From the NCBI RefSeq assembly GCF_030384665.1, contig NC_083680.1:901001-965000 (forward strand): a DNA stretch of 64,000 bases, in the 5' to 3' direction. A program made the translations under genes and the position numbers. The notes beneath the pieces were generated by a model that was given only the letters and a program-made list of their open reading frames with translations, was not told the DNA's origin and searched no databases. This document shows positions 45,797 to 56,180 of this stretch, piece by piece; position 1 is the stretch's first letter; each line of letters starts with the position of its first letter. Source of the stretch: Lodderomyces elongisporus (taxonomy: Eukaryota; Ascomycota; Pichiomycetes; Serinales; Debaryomycetaceae).

Positions 45797-47515
45797 ATGG
45801 GTGCAGGCAATATTTCCAGCAAATTCAGCTGGATGTCTGCTAGAACAGCAACTATGGGGTTGCGTGGCAGGAAATTGCGTTTGGCAGTTACCATCATTGC
45901 CACTACCGGTTTCTCCCTTTTCGGTTACGATCAAGGTCTTATGTCGGGATTGATTTCTGGTGACCAATTCAACAAGGAGTTCCCACCTACTAAAGGTAAC
46001 GCTACTATCCAAGGTGCAGTCACTGCATGTTACGAGTTGGGTTGTTTCTTTGGTGCCATCTTTGCCTTGATGAGAGGTGACAGAATTGGTAGAAAACCAT
46101 TGATTGTCTGTGGTGCCTTGATCATCATCATTGGTACAGTTATCTCCACCGCTGCTATAAAGCCATACTGGCAAACTGGTCAATTCGTTATTGGAAGAGT
46201 CATTACCGGTATAGGTAACGGTATGAACACCGCTACCATTCCAGTTTGGCAATCCGAGATGTCACGTGCAGAAAACAGAGGTCTTTTGGTGAATATGGAA
46301 GGTGCTGTTGTTGCTGTTGGTACATTTTTGGCCTACTGGATCGATTTCGGATTCTCATACATTGACAACTCAGTGCAATGGAGATTCCCAGTTGCTTTCC
46401 AAATTGTGTTTGCCATGATCTTGTTTGGTGGTGTCATCAACTTGCCTGAATCGCCACGTTGGTTGATTGCTCACAATAGAAAAGCTGAAGCATACGAAAT
46501 TTTGGGATACTTGAACGACTGCTCACCAGATGATGACCAAGTCGTTGCCGAAGCCTCTGCCATTGTCGATGCCGTCAACAGATTTGCCAACTTGCAAACC
46601 GGATTCAAGGACTTGTTTACCGGTGGCAAAGCTCAACACTTTCAAAGAATGATTATTGGTTCTTCTACCCAATTTTTCCAACAAATTACCGGTTGTAATG
46701 CTGCTATTTACTACTCGACCTTGTTGTTTTACCAAACTATTTTCAACTACTCCAAATACAGATTGTCATTGATCTTGGGTGGTGTGTTTGCAACCATTTA
46801 CGCATTAGCAACCATTCCATCATTCTTTTTGATTGATACCTTGGGTAGAAGAAAATTGTTCCTTATTGGTGCTACAGGACAAGCCATTTCTTTCACCATC
46901 TCATTTGCTTGTTTGATTGATGACACTGAACAAAATGCCAAGGGTGCTGCCGTCGGTATTTATTTGTTTATCGTGTTTTTCGCATTTACAATCTTGCCAT
47001 TGCCATGGATCTACCCACCAGAAATTAACCCAATGAGAACCAGAACTACTGCGTCAGCCGTGTCTACATGTACTAATTGGTTGATGAACTTTGCAGTTGT
47101 TATGTTTACTCCAGCATTTATTGAGAAATCAGGATGGGGTTGTTATTTGTTCTTTGCTTGTATGAACTATGCATTCATTCCAATCATTTTCTTCTTTTAC
47201 CCAGAAACCGCTGGAAGATCATTGGAAGAAATCGATATCATCTTTGCCAAGGCATACGTTGACAAGAGACAACCATGGAGAGTTGCTGCAACCATGCCTA
47301 AATTGTCATTGCAAGACATTGAAGACGAGGCCAAGAACTTGGGTCTTTACGATGATGATTTCGAGAAGGATAACTTTGAAACTAAGGAAGACATCAGCGA
47401 CGATTCAAGCAACCCAAACAACGGCGGCGGTATGTTTGAGAAGCAAGAAAATGTCGAAGGCGACGAAAACACTCCAGCTCCTGAGTCTCCAAGCAGCAGG
47501 AAATTGGATGTTTAA
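45797..47515 (+). CDS. STL1: Glycerol/H+ symporter, Stl1 family, first copy (572 aa)
   Basis: Stl1 is a plasma-membrane sugar-porter-family protein that takes up glycerol with protons; in yeast it is induced by osmotic stress and on non-fermentable carbon. Seen: the family N-terminal signature GFSLFGYDQGLMSGLIS, the cytosolic loop GDRIGRKP, PESPRWLI (from residue 217), FFQQITGCNAAIYYST, DTLGRRKLFLIG, and PETAGRSLEEIDIIFAKAY (from residue 469). The end of this segment and the following PWRVAATMPKLS are typical of Stl1 and not of hexose transporters. Twelve hydrophobic segments fit. The acidic, Ser-rich C-terminal tail (about 60 residues) is cytosolic. The ATG at 45797 lies in a good context (caaaatgg). 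I saw no CTG codon in frame, as expected for a well-expressed gene of the CUG-Ser clade. Confidence 0.92.
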   Translation: MGAGNISSKFSWMSARTATMGLRGRKLRLAVTIIATTGFSLFGYDQGLMSGLISGDQFNKEFPPTKGNATIQGAVTACYELGCFFGAIFALMRGDRIGRKPLIVCGALIIIIGTVISTAAIKPYWQTGQFVIGRVITGIGNGMNTATIPVWQSEMSRAENRGLLVNMEGAVVAVGTFLAYWIDFGFSYIDNSVQWRFPVAFQIVFAMILFGGVINLPESPRWLIAHNRKAEAYEILGYLNDCSPDDDQVVAEASAIVDAVNRFANLQTGFKDLFTGGKAQHFQRMIIGSSTQFFQQITGCNAAIYYSTLLFYQTIFNYSKYRLSLILGGVFATIYALATIPSFFLIDTLGRRKLFLIGATGQAISFTISFACLIDDTEQNAKGAAVGIYLFIVFFAFTILPLPWIYPPEINPMRTRTTASAVSTCTNWLMNFAVVMFTPAFIEKSGWGCYLFFACMNYAFIPIIFFFYPETAGRSLEEIDIIFAKAYVDKRQPWRVAATMPKLSLQDIEDEAKNLGLYDDDFEKDNFETKEDISDDSSNPNNGGGMFEKQENVEGDENTPAPESPSSRKLDV

Positions 47516-49094
47516 GTGAGGCGAAACTTTTGAATTTTTTTTCTTCTATGGGATACCACCCTTACTTATACATGCGTGTATTTTGTAATCTTTTTTGTAT
47601 GTTTGATTTTTTTTAGACTTATACACTATCTATAGACGAGAATAGATACACTAATTATGTTATATTAAATTTGGTAGAGAAAGTAAAGTAAAGTAAAGTA
47701 AAGTAAAGTAAAGTAAGCGAAAGTAAAGGAAAACGAAACAAAACGAAACAAAACAAAACAAAACTAAACAAAACAAAACAAAACAACAAAACGAAACAAA
47801 ACAGAACATAAAGAAGGATAAAATAATGGACGACATGGAGGAAGAAAGAACTGTAGTTGCCATCCTACTCCTCCTCTTCCTCTCCCCCACAGTTTCGTAT
47901 CTGTACTTCTGGTGCTGGGTGTTGTTGAAGGTGCAGTTGAAGAGATGCGATAAGCGGCGAAGGTATTAAGCAATACAGGTGGCAGTCTTGAAGAAATTTT
48001 CTTTTTTTTTTTGTATTTTTTTTTGTATTTTTTTTTGTTTTATGGCAATTGTTTGACAATTGTTTGACAATTGTTTTGCACGCTCTGTTGTTCATCTGTT
48101 CCTCATCTGTTCCTCATGTGTTTTGTGTTGAGTTGCCAAGGAATTACCAAATACGCTAAGAAAATAATTTTCGCAGCCAGTCTTTCTATTTGCAATTTGC
48201 AATTTGCTACTTTATCCCTTCTTCCATCAATTTTTTCTTATCTATATGTAAATATGTTTACATATAATTTTATTTTCTTGCTTGCTATAAGGATTGTTCC
48301 TATAAAGTTAATCCGCTTAAGTGCTAGAAGAAGTAAGACACGAGTAATAATAAGAAGATGCAATATGAGCAAATGATGTAATGGCAAGTAAACATTATTA
48401 GTCTTCCCCACCTTCTATACCTATATGTCCTCCCCACCTTTAATATTTTTTCTTTTCTTCTTCTTCAACAACTATTTTGTATGAAAATTTGTTGTTTCTT
48501 TTCTTTTCTTTTCCTTTCTTTTTTTTTTTTTTTCTTTTCTGGTATTGGTATTGTTTTGTCTTTATCATATCTTGTGTCGTGTTAATTTAATTTAATTTAT
48601 TTTGTTTTGATTTGTTTTGTTTTATTTTACTTTGCCGTGCCTAGAGAAACGTCATTATATTTGACCAACCCTCCGAGGGTTGTTTGCCAAGTTTATAAAT
48701 GTTTTCAGTGCAAAGAAAAAGTCAATTATAACTTTTCAAATTTTGTTCCAAAGTTTGCTCCAGTTTGAACTTTCTGCTTTTACAACATCCCCCCCCTCTT
48801 CATATTGGGGTGGGAAGAACCTGTAGAAAAAAGTATATAAACAAGTATCGATTCCCACTTTGATATCAGACTTGAGTAACCTATTTTTTATACTAATTGT
48901 ACTCTCTATTGGGAATTATTCACCAAAGAATAAGAGTAATAACGAAACCACACACCTGACAACCACAACAACAGCCACAACAAGAAGACCAATAGGAACT
49001 TTAACAAAGAATAATAATAACAATAATAATAACAATAATAATAACAATAATAATAATAATTATAATAAAAACTATAAAATAAAAGGTAGGAGTT
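47516..49094. other. Spacer and promoter between the two STL1 genes
   Basis: Holds an aagta 5-bp repeat (47678-47716) and an aaac-rich run (47735-47795) after the first gene. Before the second gene are an inverted repeat caaccct-ccg-agggttg (48666-48682), a C8 run ending CCCCT and a ggggtggg motif (48790-48813), possible stress-response elements. A TATA box tatataaac (48834-48842) follows, and the leader has an aataataac repeat (49008-49060). No gene is seen. Confidence 0.5.
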
Positions 49095-50717
49095 ATGTGG
49101 GCCAAACTCAAAAGTAGAACAAACACATATGGCCTTTCAGGCAAACTACTTCGTATTGCCATCACCGCTACTGCCGTCTCGGGGTTCTCTCTTTTTGGGT
49201 ACGACCAAGGTTTGATGTCGGGTTTGATTTCGGCTGACAAATTCAACGAGGAGTTTCCGGCTACACGGGATAACGGTACCATTCAAGGTGCAGTCACTGC
49301 ATCGTACGAATTGGGTTGTTTCTTTGGTGCATTATTTGCATTAATGAAAGGTGAAAGAACTGGAAGAAGACCTTTGGTCTTTGTTGGGTCAATTCTCATC
49401 ATTGTTGGTGCCATTATTTCAACAACACCAGTCAGACCACACTGGCCATTGGGTCATTTTGTTGTTGGAAGAGTCATTACTGGATTGGGTAACGGGTTGA
49501 ACACAGCAACAATCCCAGTTTGGCAATCTGAAATGTCGAGGGCCGAAAACAGAGGATTTTTAGTCAATATGGAAGGTGCATTCATTGCAGTAGGTACATT
49601 TGTCGCCTACTGGGTTGACTTTGGATTCTCATATGCTGATTCTTCTATATTGTGGAGATTCCCCGTTGCATTCCAAGTCGTGTTTGCCCTCTTTGTATTC
49701 GTTGGTATAATAGGTTTACCAGAGTCACCACGGTGGTTAATCAAAAATCATCACGAGGAAGATGCCAAAGTAGTCTTGGCAGCATTGAGAGGCGTTGAAG
49801 TGGCAGACGATACAGTAACCGCCGAATTTGTATTCATCAGCGACTCTGTGAGAAGATCAGCAAAACTCACGAAAGGTGGCATTTCCCAAGTCTTCACTGG
49901 TGGAAAAACAGCACATTGGCAAAGAATGGTGATTGGTGCCAGCACACAGTTTTTCCAACAACTCACTGGATGTAATGCTGCTATTTACTACTCGACCTTG
50001 TTGTTTTATCAAACCATCTTTAATCATTCACAATACAGGTTATCCATGATCTTGGGTGGTGTGTTTGCAACCATTTACGCATTAGCAACCATTCCATCAT
50101 TCTTTTTGATTGATACCTTGGGTAGAAGAAAATTGTTTCTCATTGGTGCTACTGGACAAGGAGTTGCATTTACCATTTCGTTTGCATGCTTGATTGATGA
50201 CACTGAACAAAATGCCAAGGGTGCTGCTGTGGGAATCTTTTTGTTTATCGTTTTCTTTGCCTTTACAATCTTGCCATTGCCATGGATCTACCCACCAGAA
50301 ATAAACCCTTTGAAAACGAGAACTTATGCCACCGCAATTTCAACATGTACCAATTGGTTGATGAACTTTGCTGTCGTGATGTTTGTTCCAAGATTCCTTG
50401 AAGCTTCAAACTGGGGTTGTTACTTGTTTTTCGCAGTGGTGAATTTTTGCTTTGTCCCCGTTATATTTTTCTTTTACCCAGAAACCGCTGGAAGATCATT
50501 GGAAGAGATTGATGTCATCTTTGCCAAGGCCCATGTAGAAAAAAGACAACCATGGAGAGTTGCTGCCACTTTGCCCAAATTGAGTCACGACGAAGTAGAC
50601 CAGTATGGTAGAGATTTGGGATTGTATGGCGAGGGTGATGAACAAGATTTTGAAAAACAAGAGCTTGAAGTAGAAGACAATAGCGAGAAAAGTATGCAAG
50701 AAAATCAAACAAGATAG
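49095..50717 (+). CDS. STL1: Glycerol/H+ symporter, Stl1 family, second copy (540 aa)
   Basis: Tandem paralogue of the upstream gene, same strand. It has the same signatures: GYDQGLMSGLIS, GERTGRRP, LPESPRWLI, FFQQLTGCNAAIYYST, DTLGRRKLFLIG and PETAGRSLEEIDVIFAKA. It is shorter at both ends. The loop after PESPRWL and the C-terminal tail are the most divergent, while several internal blocks are identical in DNA to the first gene (50048-50137 equals 46771-46860). The promoter is its own, so the two copies may answer to different signals. The ATG at 49095 follows an A-rich leader. The stop lies 23 bp from the stop of the convergent RBF1. Confidence 0.92.
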   Translation: MWAKLKSRTNTYGLSGKLLRIAITATAVSGFSLFGYDQGLMSGLISADKFNEEFPATRDNGTIQGAVTASYELGCFFGALFALMKGERTGRRPLVFVGSILIIVGAIISTTPVRPHWPLGHFVVGRVITGLGNGLNTATIPVWQSEMSRAENRGFLVNMEGAFIAVGTFVAYWVDFGFSYADSSILWRFPVAFQVVFALFVFVGIIGLPESPRWLIKNHHEEDAKVVLAALRGVEVADDTVTAEFVFISDSVRRSAKLTKGGISQVFTGGKTAHWQRMVIGASTQFFQQLTGCNAAIYYSTLLFYQTIFNHSQYRLSMILGGVFATIYALATIPSFFLIDTLGRRKLFLIGATGQGVAFTISFACLIDDTEQNAKGAAVGIFLFIVFFAFTILPLPWIYPPEINPLKTRTYATAISTCTNWLMNFAVVMFVPRFLEASNWGCYLFFAVVNFCFVPVIFFFYPETAGRSLEEIDVIFAKAHVEKRQPWRVAATLPKLSHDEVDQYGRDLGLYGEGDEQDFEKQELEVEDNSEKSMQENQTR

Positions 50718-50740
50718 TGTATAAAAATTTTATAAACTTT

Positions 50741-52945
50741 CTAAAACAAAACATTTCTTCTCAAATTACTAGAATGATCATGTGATTGTACATTGGGGTC
50801 GACATTGGGATCAAGCGTAGCTTCGAATCCTGTAGTACTTTGATTCAATGCTGGCGATGCAGTGGCCGTAGTAGAATGAGACGCATTTGCTGCTCCGGTA
50901 ATCCCAGTGACTACTTGAGCAGCAGTAGCGGCGCCAACAGATTCAGGGGTAGCAGCATTAGCAGCAACAGCATTGGCATCAGCAACAGCAGTGGCATCAG
51001 TGGCATCAACGGCATCAACGGCATCAACGCCTGCAATATTGTTAGTGGCTGTGGGTATTGCTCTTCCTCCATCACCAATTACTGATGTCATTGCTCGATT
51101 ATCATCATCCAAAGCTGTATACATTGATGCTTCATGCTGCAACATCAGCAGAGTATTGTCGGTGTTGCCAAGGGTGGTATTATTATTGCTATTATTTTTG
51201 ATAATATTCTCATTATTGTGATTATTGTTATTAATGTTATTCTTATTATCATTATTATTATTGTTATTATTGTTATAATTACTATTATTATTGTTATTGC
51301 TCTTTTTATCTAACTGTGGTTGCTGTGCTTGAAGAAGTGCTCTTTGGTTTTGTTGTCCTTGTTTTTCCTGTTGCTGTGTTTGCTGACGCGTTTGCAGTTG
51401 AGTTGATATATGAGGTTGCGAAGCTTGTGGGTGCTGATGGTTCAAGTGGTTCAGCAGATTTTGCAAACTGCTCAAATGGCCAATCAAGTCATTATAGTTA
51501 GGCGTCGCAGGAAGATTTGCAAGGACGGAATCAATATGCAGCAGTTGCGGTTGTTGAAATTGCATTGTTTGAAGAGGAATATGCTGCGAAAGCTGTTGCT
51601 GGAGCTGTTGCTCACTTTGTAAATGATGGTTCAATTGATTACTCTGCGATGTCGGGGATATATCCACAACTCTGCTTGCAGGTTTCGGTTTATTAATTGG
51701 TTTCTCAACCAACGTTCTTGACGTCTTTTGCCTCTTTTTCTTATTCGTCGGATCGGGTGGATGGTTATGTTGAGGGTTTATCATTCGTAAAATCCACATC
51801 TCTCCAGAATCACTCTTTTCAACGCCGCTGTCATCATTTAAACCACCTTCTGTGTTATCTTGCTGCACGCCATTTTTCTGATCCTTCTCCGATGGATATA
51901 AATTGGCCACCATTCTAAAGGCGCATTTGTTTCTCTTTGTATACGCGATTCTCTGTCTCTGTTGTGGATTCTTGACAGTAGTTCTGAATGACCCGGACCT
52001 TTCACACTGGAAGTATACCGCTTTCGGTTTCGATGAGTTAATCACGATTCGACAATTTTCATTGGGACCAAATATATACTTGACGTATCTAACTAATTCA
52101 GCCTTACTGGTGAAAGTTTTGATTATCTCATTCTCCCCATACCTTGATCGCAAATCCTCACTCGGGTTTGTAAAACTATCATTGTAATCAGCTTGTATTG
52201 TATGTTGGTTGTGATGGTGTTGTTGTAGCTGTTGTACTTGTTGCTGTAACTGTGGCTGTGCTGATTGATGATGATGTTGTTGCTGTTGTTGAATATGAGC
52301 TACACCGTGAGATGGCAGAATCGTCGATTCTAAGCCTCTTTGAAGTTGCTGAGTTAAATTTTGGGCAATAGAGTTTGCATTACCTTGAGCACGGGCCTCG
52401 GCTTCTATCTGTGCCTGGTATTGTGCATGTACTTGTTTTTGATTCCTCTCCCTTGTTTGAGCTTCCAATTGAGCTTGAGCCTGTCTCAAATGAGCTTGCA
52501 TCTGAGCTTGGGCTTGTGCTTGCGCTTGCGCTTGCGCACGTGCTTGAGCCTGGGCTTGGGCTTGTTGAACCTGAGCTTGAGCTTGAGCCAACTCTCTCTG
52601 TTGTTGTTGGTATTTCTGCAATTGCTGATGTTGCAACTCCTGTTGCTGTAATTGGTGTTGTCTCCTTTGCAATTCAGCGCGGTGTTGAAGCTCAGCAGAA
52701 TATGATGCGTATGGGTTAGCATGAAGGCTGGCATGGCTCTGTGTTTGTTGTTGTTGCTGTTGCTGTTGCTGTTGCTGTTGTTGCTGTTGTTGTTGTTGCT
52801 GTTGCTGCCGTGCTTGAGAAAAAGAGGCATTTGGGTCGCCTGCAGCTGCAACAAGATAGCTTATATGAGGATCATATACATCTTTAACTTCACTTTGAAG
52901 AGAATGGTTATTACTCTGAGATTGATTTCCAGTGTTAGACGACAT
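50741..52945 (-). CDS. RBF1: Rbf1-type transcription factor with Gln-rich regions (734 aa)
   Basis: Rbf1 was described in Candida albicans as a nuclear factor that binds RPG-box DNA and affects the yeast-hypha switch. Seen: a Gln run (about 47-68), a long Gln/Ala region rich in AQAQ repeats (to about 220), then a conserved core at about 268-410. The core includes CRIVINSSKPKAVYFQCERS, NKCAFRMVANL, WILRMINPQHNHPPDPT and a basic KKKRQK. The order Cys, Cys and His-x-His with a basic end resembles a WRKY/GCM1- or FAR1-like zinc fold (inference). The C-terminal half is Gln-, Asn- and Ala-rich, with a run of Asn codons around 51200-51300. The start at 52945 is the first ATG of the frame. The gene converges with the second STL1. 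Confidence 0.88.
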   Translation of the reverse strand: MSSNTGNQSQSNNHSLQSEVKDVYDPHISYLVAAAGDPNASFSQARQQQQQQQQQQQQQQQQQQQQQTQSHASLHANPYASYSAELQHRAELQRRQHQLQQQELQHQQLQKYQQQQRELAQAQAQVQQAQAQAQARAQAQAQAQAQAQMQAHLRQAQAQLEAQTRERNQKQVHAQYQAQIEAEARAQGNANSIAQNLTQQLQRGLESTILPSHGVAHIQQQQQHHHQSAQPQLQQQVQQLQQHHHNQHTIQADYNDSFTNPSEDLRSRYGENEIIKTFTSKAELVRYVKYIFGPNENCRIVINSSKPKAVYFQCERSGSFRTTVKNPQQRQRIAYTKRNKCAFRMVANLYPSEKDQKNGVQQDNTEGGLNDDSGVEKSDSGEMWILRMINPQHNHPPDPTNKKKRQKTSRTLVEKPINKPKPASRVVDISPTSQSNQLNHHLQSEQQLQQQLSQHIPLQTMQFQQPQLLHIDSVLANLPATPNYNDLIGHLSSLQNLLNHLNHQHPQASQPHISTQLQTRQQTQQQEKQGQQNQRALLQAQQPQLDKKSNNNNNSNYNNNNNNNNDNKNNINNNNHNNENIIKNNSNNNTTLGNTDNTLLMLQHEASMYTALDDDNRAMTSVIGDGGRAIPTATNNIAGVDAVDAVDATDATAVADANAVAANAATPESVGAATAAQVVTGITGAANASHSTTATASPALNQSTTGFEATLDPNVDPNVQSHDHSSNLRRNVLF

Positions 52946-54290
52946 TCCTGAAAAATTTGTAAATTACTCAGTACTGCAATCTCCCTATTCTTTGTTTTTC
53001 GCCCTTGTGAGAAAGTATAAACACCGTAATACGAGTACAGCTTGGTGTGAGTATATATATATATATGTATATGTATATGGATTCAAGCGTTTGATAGTTT
53101 TGTTTTTAAAAGGGTCGACTCCTGCTATGAACTTTGATCTTTGGATCTAAAGTGTTTTGAAGTTGCAAAATGGATTGTGCAAGTACAATCTGAAAAAGCG
53201 TATAGCCTGCAGGACTCCTGTATAGATGAAGGAACACGAAAAAGTTTGGTGCCTGGAACAGAAGAAGAAATTATCAGATGGCGTTGCAAAGAGAGAGTGA
53301 GAGAGAGAGGGGGGGGGGGGGGTAGGAAAAAAAAAAAGAGAAAGAGAGAAAGAGAAACATAGGAGGGTGCCATTACATCAGAGACGGTAATTGTGCATCT
53401 TTACACGACTACTTTTTTAAGAAAATTGGAGCAGAGAATAGCTTTGTACCAATGCGCAATATTCAACAATATATATGCCATGGATTTCGAGCTCAAACTT
53501 GAGTCTTTGAAGTACCTACAACGAACTCGAATAGTTATGGACATCGCAGTAAAAGTTTTGAATTTGGGACTTTTCTTTCAAAAGAATAAATTAATTTATA
53601 AGCTCTTTGTTTCTTCTTCTTCTTTTTATTTTTCATTCCTTTTTTCCTTTATCTGGGGTAGAGGTTGGTACATGTGGGGTACTATATACCATGATGATAT
53701 ATCAGGGTTACCAATATACTTATTAATATGATAGGCCAATAGATATCAATAGATTGTTGTTGTTGTTGTTGTTGCTGTTTCTTCTCCCCCCCCCCCCTTT
53801 TTTGTTGTTCTTTTACTATTCTACGTAGTAATAGACCCTACATTTTTAAACCAAAAAAAAAATACATCTGGTTTTTTTAAAGAACCTTTCGAATATGGTG
53901 AAATGGCATAAAGTCTAAAGCATATTCTCACTGTCAAAAGTACTGTTCTTTGTTTGTCCCTTTGTTCAAGGTACCTGATGATCTAGTATATGAGCCAACA
54001 TCAGATTGTTTTTCTCGAACGCTACCTAGATTAAAAAATGTAAATGTGGAGGTTATTGCCTTGTACGCTTAGCCTACAGTCACAAACCCGAATATTTCTT
54101 TTCAAAAACGGTCATCATATATAAAAACATCATTAAGCATCGTCATTTTTCCATTGTCATATATCATCGTCATATACCGTTCTTACTTTTAGAACTCACA
54201 TCCACTCCCATTGTTCTGTCCTACTCTTTCTGTTTGTCTTTTCTTTTTCTTGTTTCTTTTTCTTTTTCTTTTTCCTTGAGACTTTTGGAT
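52946..54290. other. Divergent spacer of RBF1 and RAV2
   Basis: TA-rich run (53051-53080) close to the RBF1 start, a G12 run (53309-53320), a tgt repeat (53755-53774) and a C run (53786-53798). A 112-codon open frame at 53393-53731 has no convincing protein character. RAV2 is preceded by a T/C-rich tract. Confidence 0.5.
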
Positions 54291-55505
54291 ATGTCGTTTG
54301 CCCAGCACCAAGAGTTTGTGAATTCAGTTTCACAGATACAAAAGGAAAATGAGGAAAGAGAATTGCACTGGTTTATCAACCATACTGTGATACCTGAGTT
54401 TCCCCAGATCATCGAAACTCTTTCAATGTGCTCCAACTTATTACTTTACAACTCTCCACAGCACCCGGACCCCAAAAATAGAATTGAACGAGGTCCACCA
54501 GTTAAACTTCCTGTGTCAACAAGTAAACTGGAAAAATTGAAGGGAATAGTTGTACGGGACGGAGCATACGTCACCCAATTTCAAGTTGCAACCAGAGACC
54601 ATTATTTTAACAAATGTTTCAACAAATTGAATTTGACCAAACCCATTTTGCTCAGCCAAGTTATCGATACTAAAGTGGCCATTGATGACTCGATTCAACT
54701 AATGGAAAGTCTTTCAAAGTTAAGTAAAGCTGAGCACGAGCATAAGGATGACAAAGACCACGAGGATTACCACAGAAAGCTATACACCTCTTTTCGGGAT
54801 CTTTTATTTAAAGTTCAGACTGCAAAGACAAGCTTGCAACTACCGACGGACCCGCATTTGGTATTTCCTATGAAATTGACTCCTCGTGATTATTTTGCTC
54901 CGGAACTTCCTCCTACGATAACAGTGGATTTCTACATCAGCCAAGCCGAAATATGCATTGACATGAAGAGTCTCCATCGAATAACTGAGAAACCATGGAG
55001 CGAGGTTGATTCCAAGACGGGCAAGTCGTATGTCGACAAACTACGTGAAGAAATGAAACTCACAAGTACTGACTTGGTAATGATAGAGGGAAAAGAAAAG
55101 AAAAAAGGAGTTGGAGGAACTGCAGAAAGTAGTTCAACATTGAACAGCAGTAAAGTGGCTCTGCGATCAAACTCGGTAACCCCTGCTGCCTCTATCTCAG
55201 ATATTTCAGAGCGCGCAGATCTGGAGGGACTGGCTAGCCATACGTTACTGAAACAAAGTAGCTCTGATGATCAAAACCAAGGCTTTCTTAGTAGCATGAT
55301 GAGCCATATACAATTTAAGCCCAAGCACGATCCCAATGAATACATTATGAGATGTGTTACGTATAACCATATGGTGGTTACGATCAATTCCAAGATTGAA
55401 GTGTCATCAGAGGATCCTATCCTAGTAAGTTGCTTCACCAAGCTAAATACAATCGAGTATTTGATTAGAAAGATCTTGGATAGTTTGGATATTTTCATTA
55501 GTTAG
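54291..55505 (+). CDS. RAV2: Rav2/Rogdi-family subunit of the RAVE V-ATPase assembly complex
   Basis: Rav2 works with Rav1 and Skp1 in the RAVE complex, which helps reassemble the vacuolar H+-ATPase. Seen: an N-terminal helix with EREL-x-WFINHTVIPEFPQII, the conserved PPVKLPVSTSKLEKLKGIVV, FQVATRDHYFNKCFNKLNL, and a C-terminal HMVVTINSKIEVSSEDPIL. These fit the Rogdi leucine-zipper family as I know it. The protein is 404 aa, longer than S. cerevisiae Rav2 (351 aa), mainly through a Ser/Lys-rich insert at about 262-325. The ATG at 54291 is chosen because the frame before it lacks an ATG and encodes a Phe-rich run. A CTG codon in SKLEKL would be Ser in a CUG-Ser yeast. Confidence 0.85.
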   Translation: MSFAQHQEFVNSVSQIQKENEERELHWFINHTVIPEFPQIIETLSMCSNLLLYNSPQHPDPKNRIERGPPVKLPVSTSKLEKLKGIVVRDGAYVTQFQVATRDHYFNKCFNKLNLTKPILLSQVIDTKVAIDDSIQLMESLSKLSKAEHEHKDDKDHEDYHRKLYTSFRDLLFKVQTAKTSLQLPTDPHLVFPMKLTPRDYFAPELPPTITVDFYISQAEICIDMKSLHRITEKPWSEVDSKTGKSYVDKLREEMKLTSTDLVMIEGKEKKKGVGGTAESSSTLNSSKVALRSNSVTPAASISDISERADLEGLASHTLLKQSSSDDQNQGFLSSMMSHIQFKPKHDPNEYIMRCVTYNHMVVTINSKIEVSSEDPILVSCFTKLNTIEYLIRKILDSLDIFIS

Positions 55506-55518
55506 TCAACAAGTTGTT

Positions 55519-55550
<32 letters not shown>

Positions 55551-56180
55551 GGAGTTTTGGTTTTGGTTTTGGTTTTGCGTAGTTATGTACCTTATAATTT
55601 TGGATTCAACACTCAATTTGTGAGCTTGAAACATCAACAACCATTTCAATACATTTATCATGTCCTAACAGTTGTATGTATTGCACCTTCGATGAAGCTC
55701 GTAGAAAGACCTAAATCTTCATCTTTTTTGCGCACTTTTTGATGGAAATGTGAATTTAATAACATTACAGTTTTCATTATCGTCATAGTCGTAACTATGA
55801 GTGGCAGTAACTCTAGTATTATTTCTGCACATTTATGTGCACAAAATTTGCCAGTTTCCTTTTTTTTTGCTATAAGTCGTTTTATTTAATATTTATTAAT
55901 TTATTTATTTATCTTACTTTTTTCTTTATCTTAAAACAAAAGACAAGAGATAATAATAATAATTATAATAATAAAAAAAGAGAAAGAAACGAAAATTGTG
56001 GTTGTATGCGCATTCGTAACCTTCAAGGTTGACATTTCGACACTAGCGACCACTTAATCTTGTTCTTGTTCTTGCTCTTGCTCTTATTTTTAAGCGTATT
56101 CTAAATCTTCTTTTGTACATGGAAAAACAGGCAAGTTGTTTCTACAATCTTTATTAATTAAACGGATCTTGCTACTATTT
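55506..56180. other. Spacer between RAV2 and STE23, with a short upstream ORF
   Basis: Poly-T runs after the RAV2 stop, A/T-rich sequence with a taata repeat (55952-55975) and cttgtt-type repeats (56058-56085). An ATG at 56119 opens a 12-codon ORF ending at 56157, just before the candidate STE23 starts. It could reduce or redirect translation of STE23. Confidence 0.5.

Noticed and set aside
45797..50717. Hexose transporter assignment for the two sugar-porter genes
   Set aside because: The N-terminal signature and the block after PETAGRS match Stl1 much better than Hxt/Hgt hexose carriers.
53393..53731. 112-codon plus-strand frame between RBF1 and RAV2
   Set aside because: A/T-rich spacer with a Phe/Ser run, and no recognisable features.
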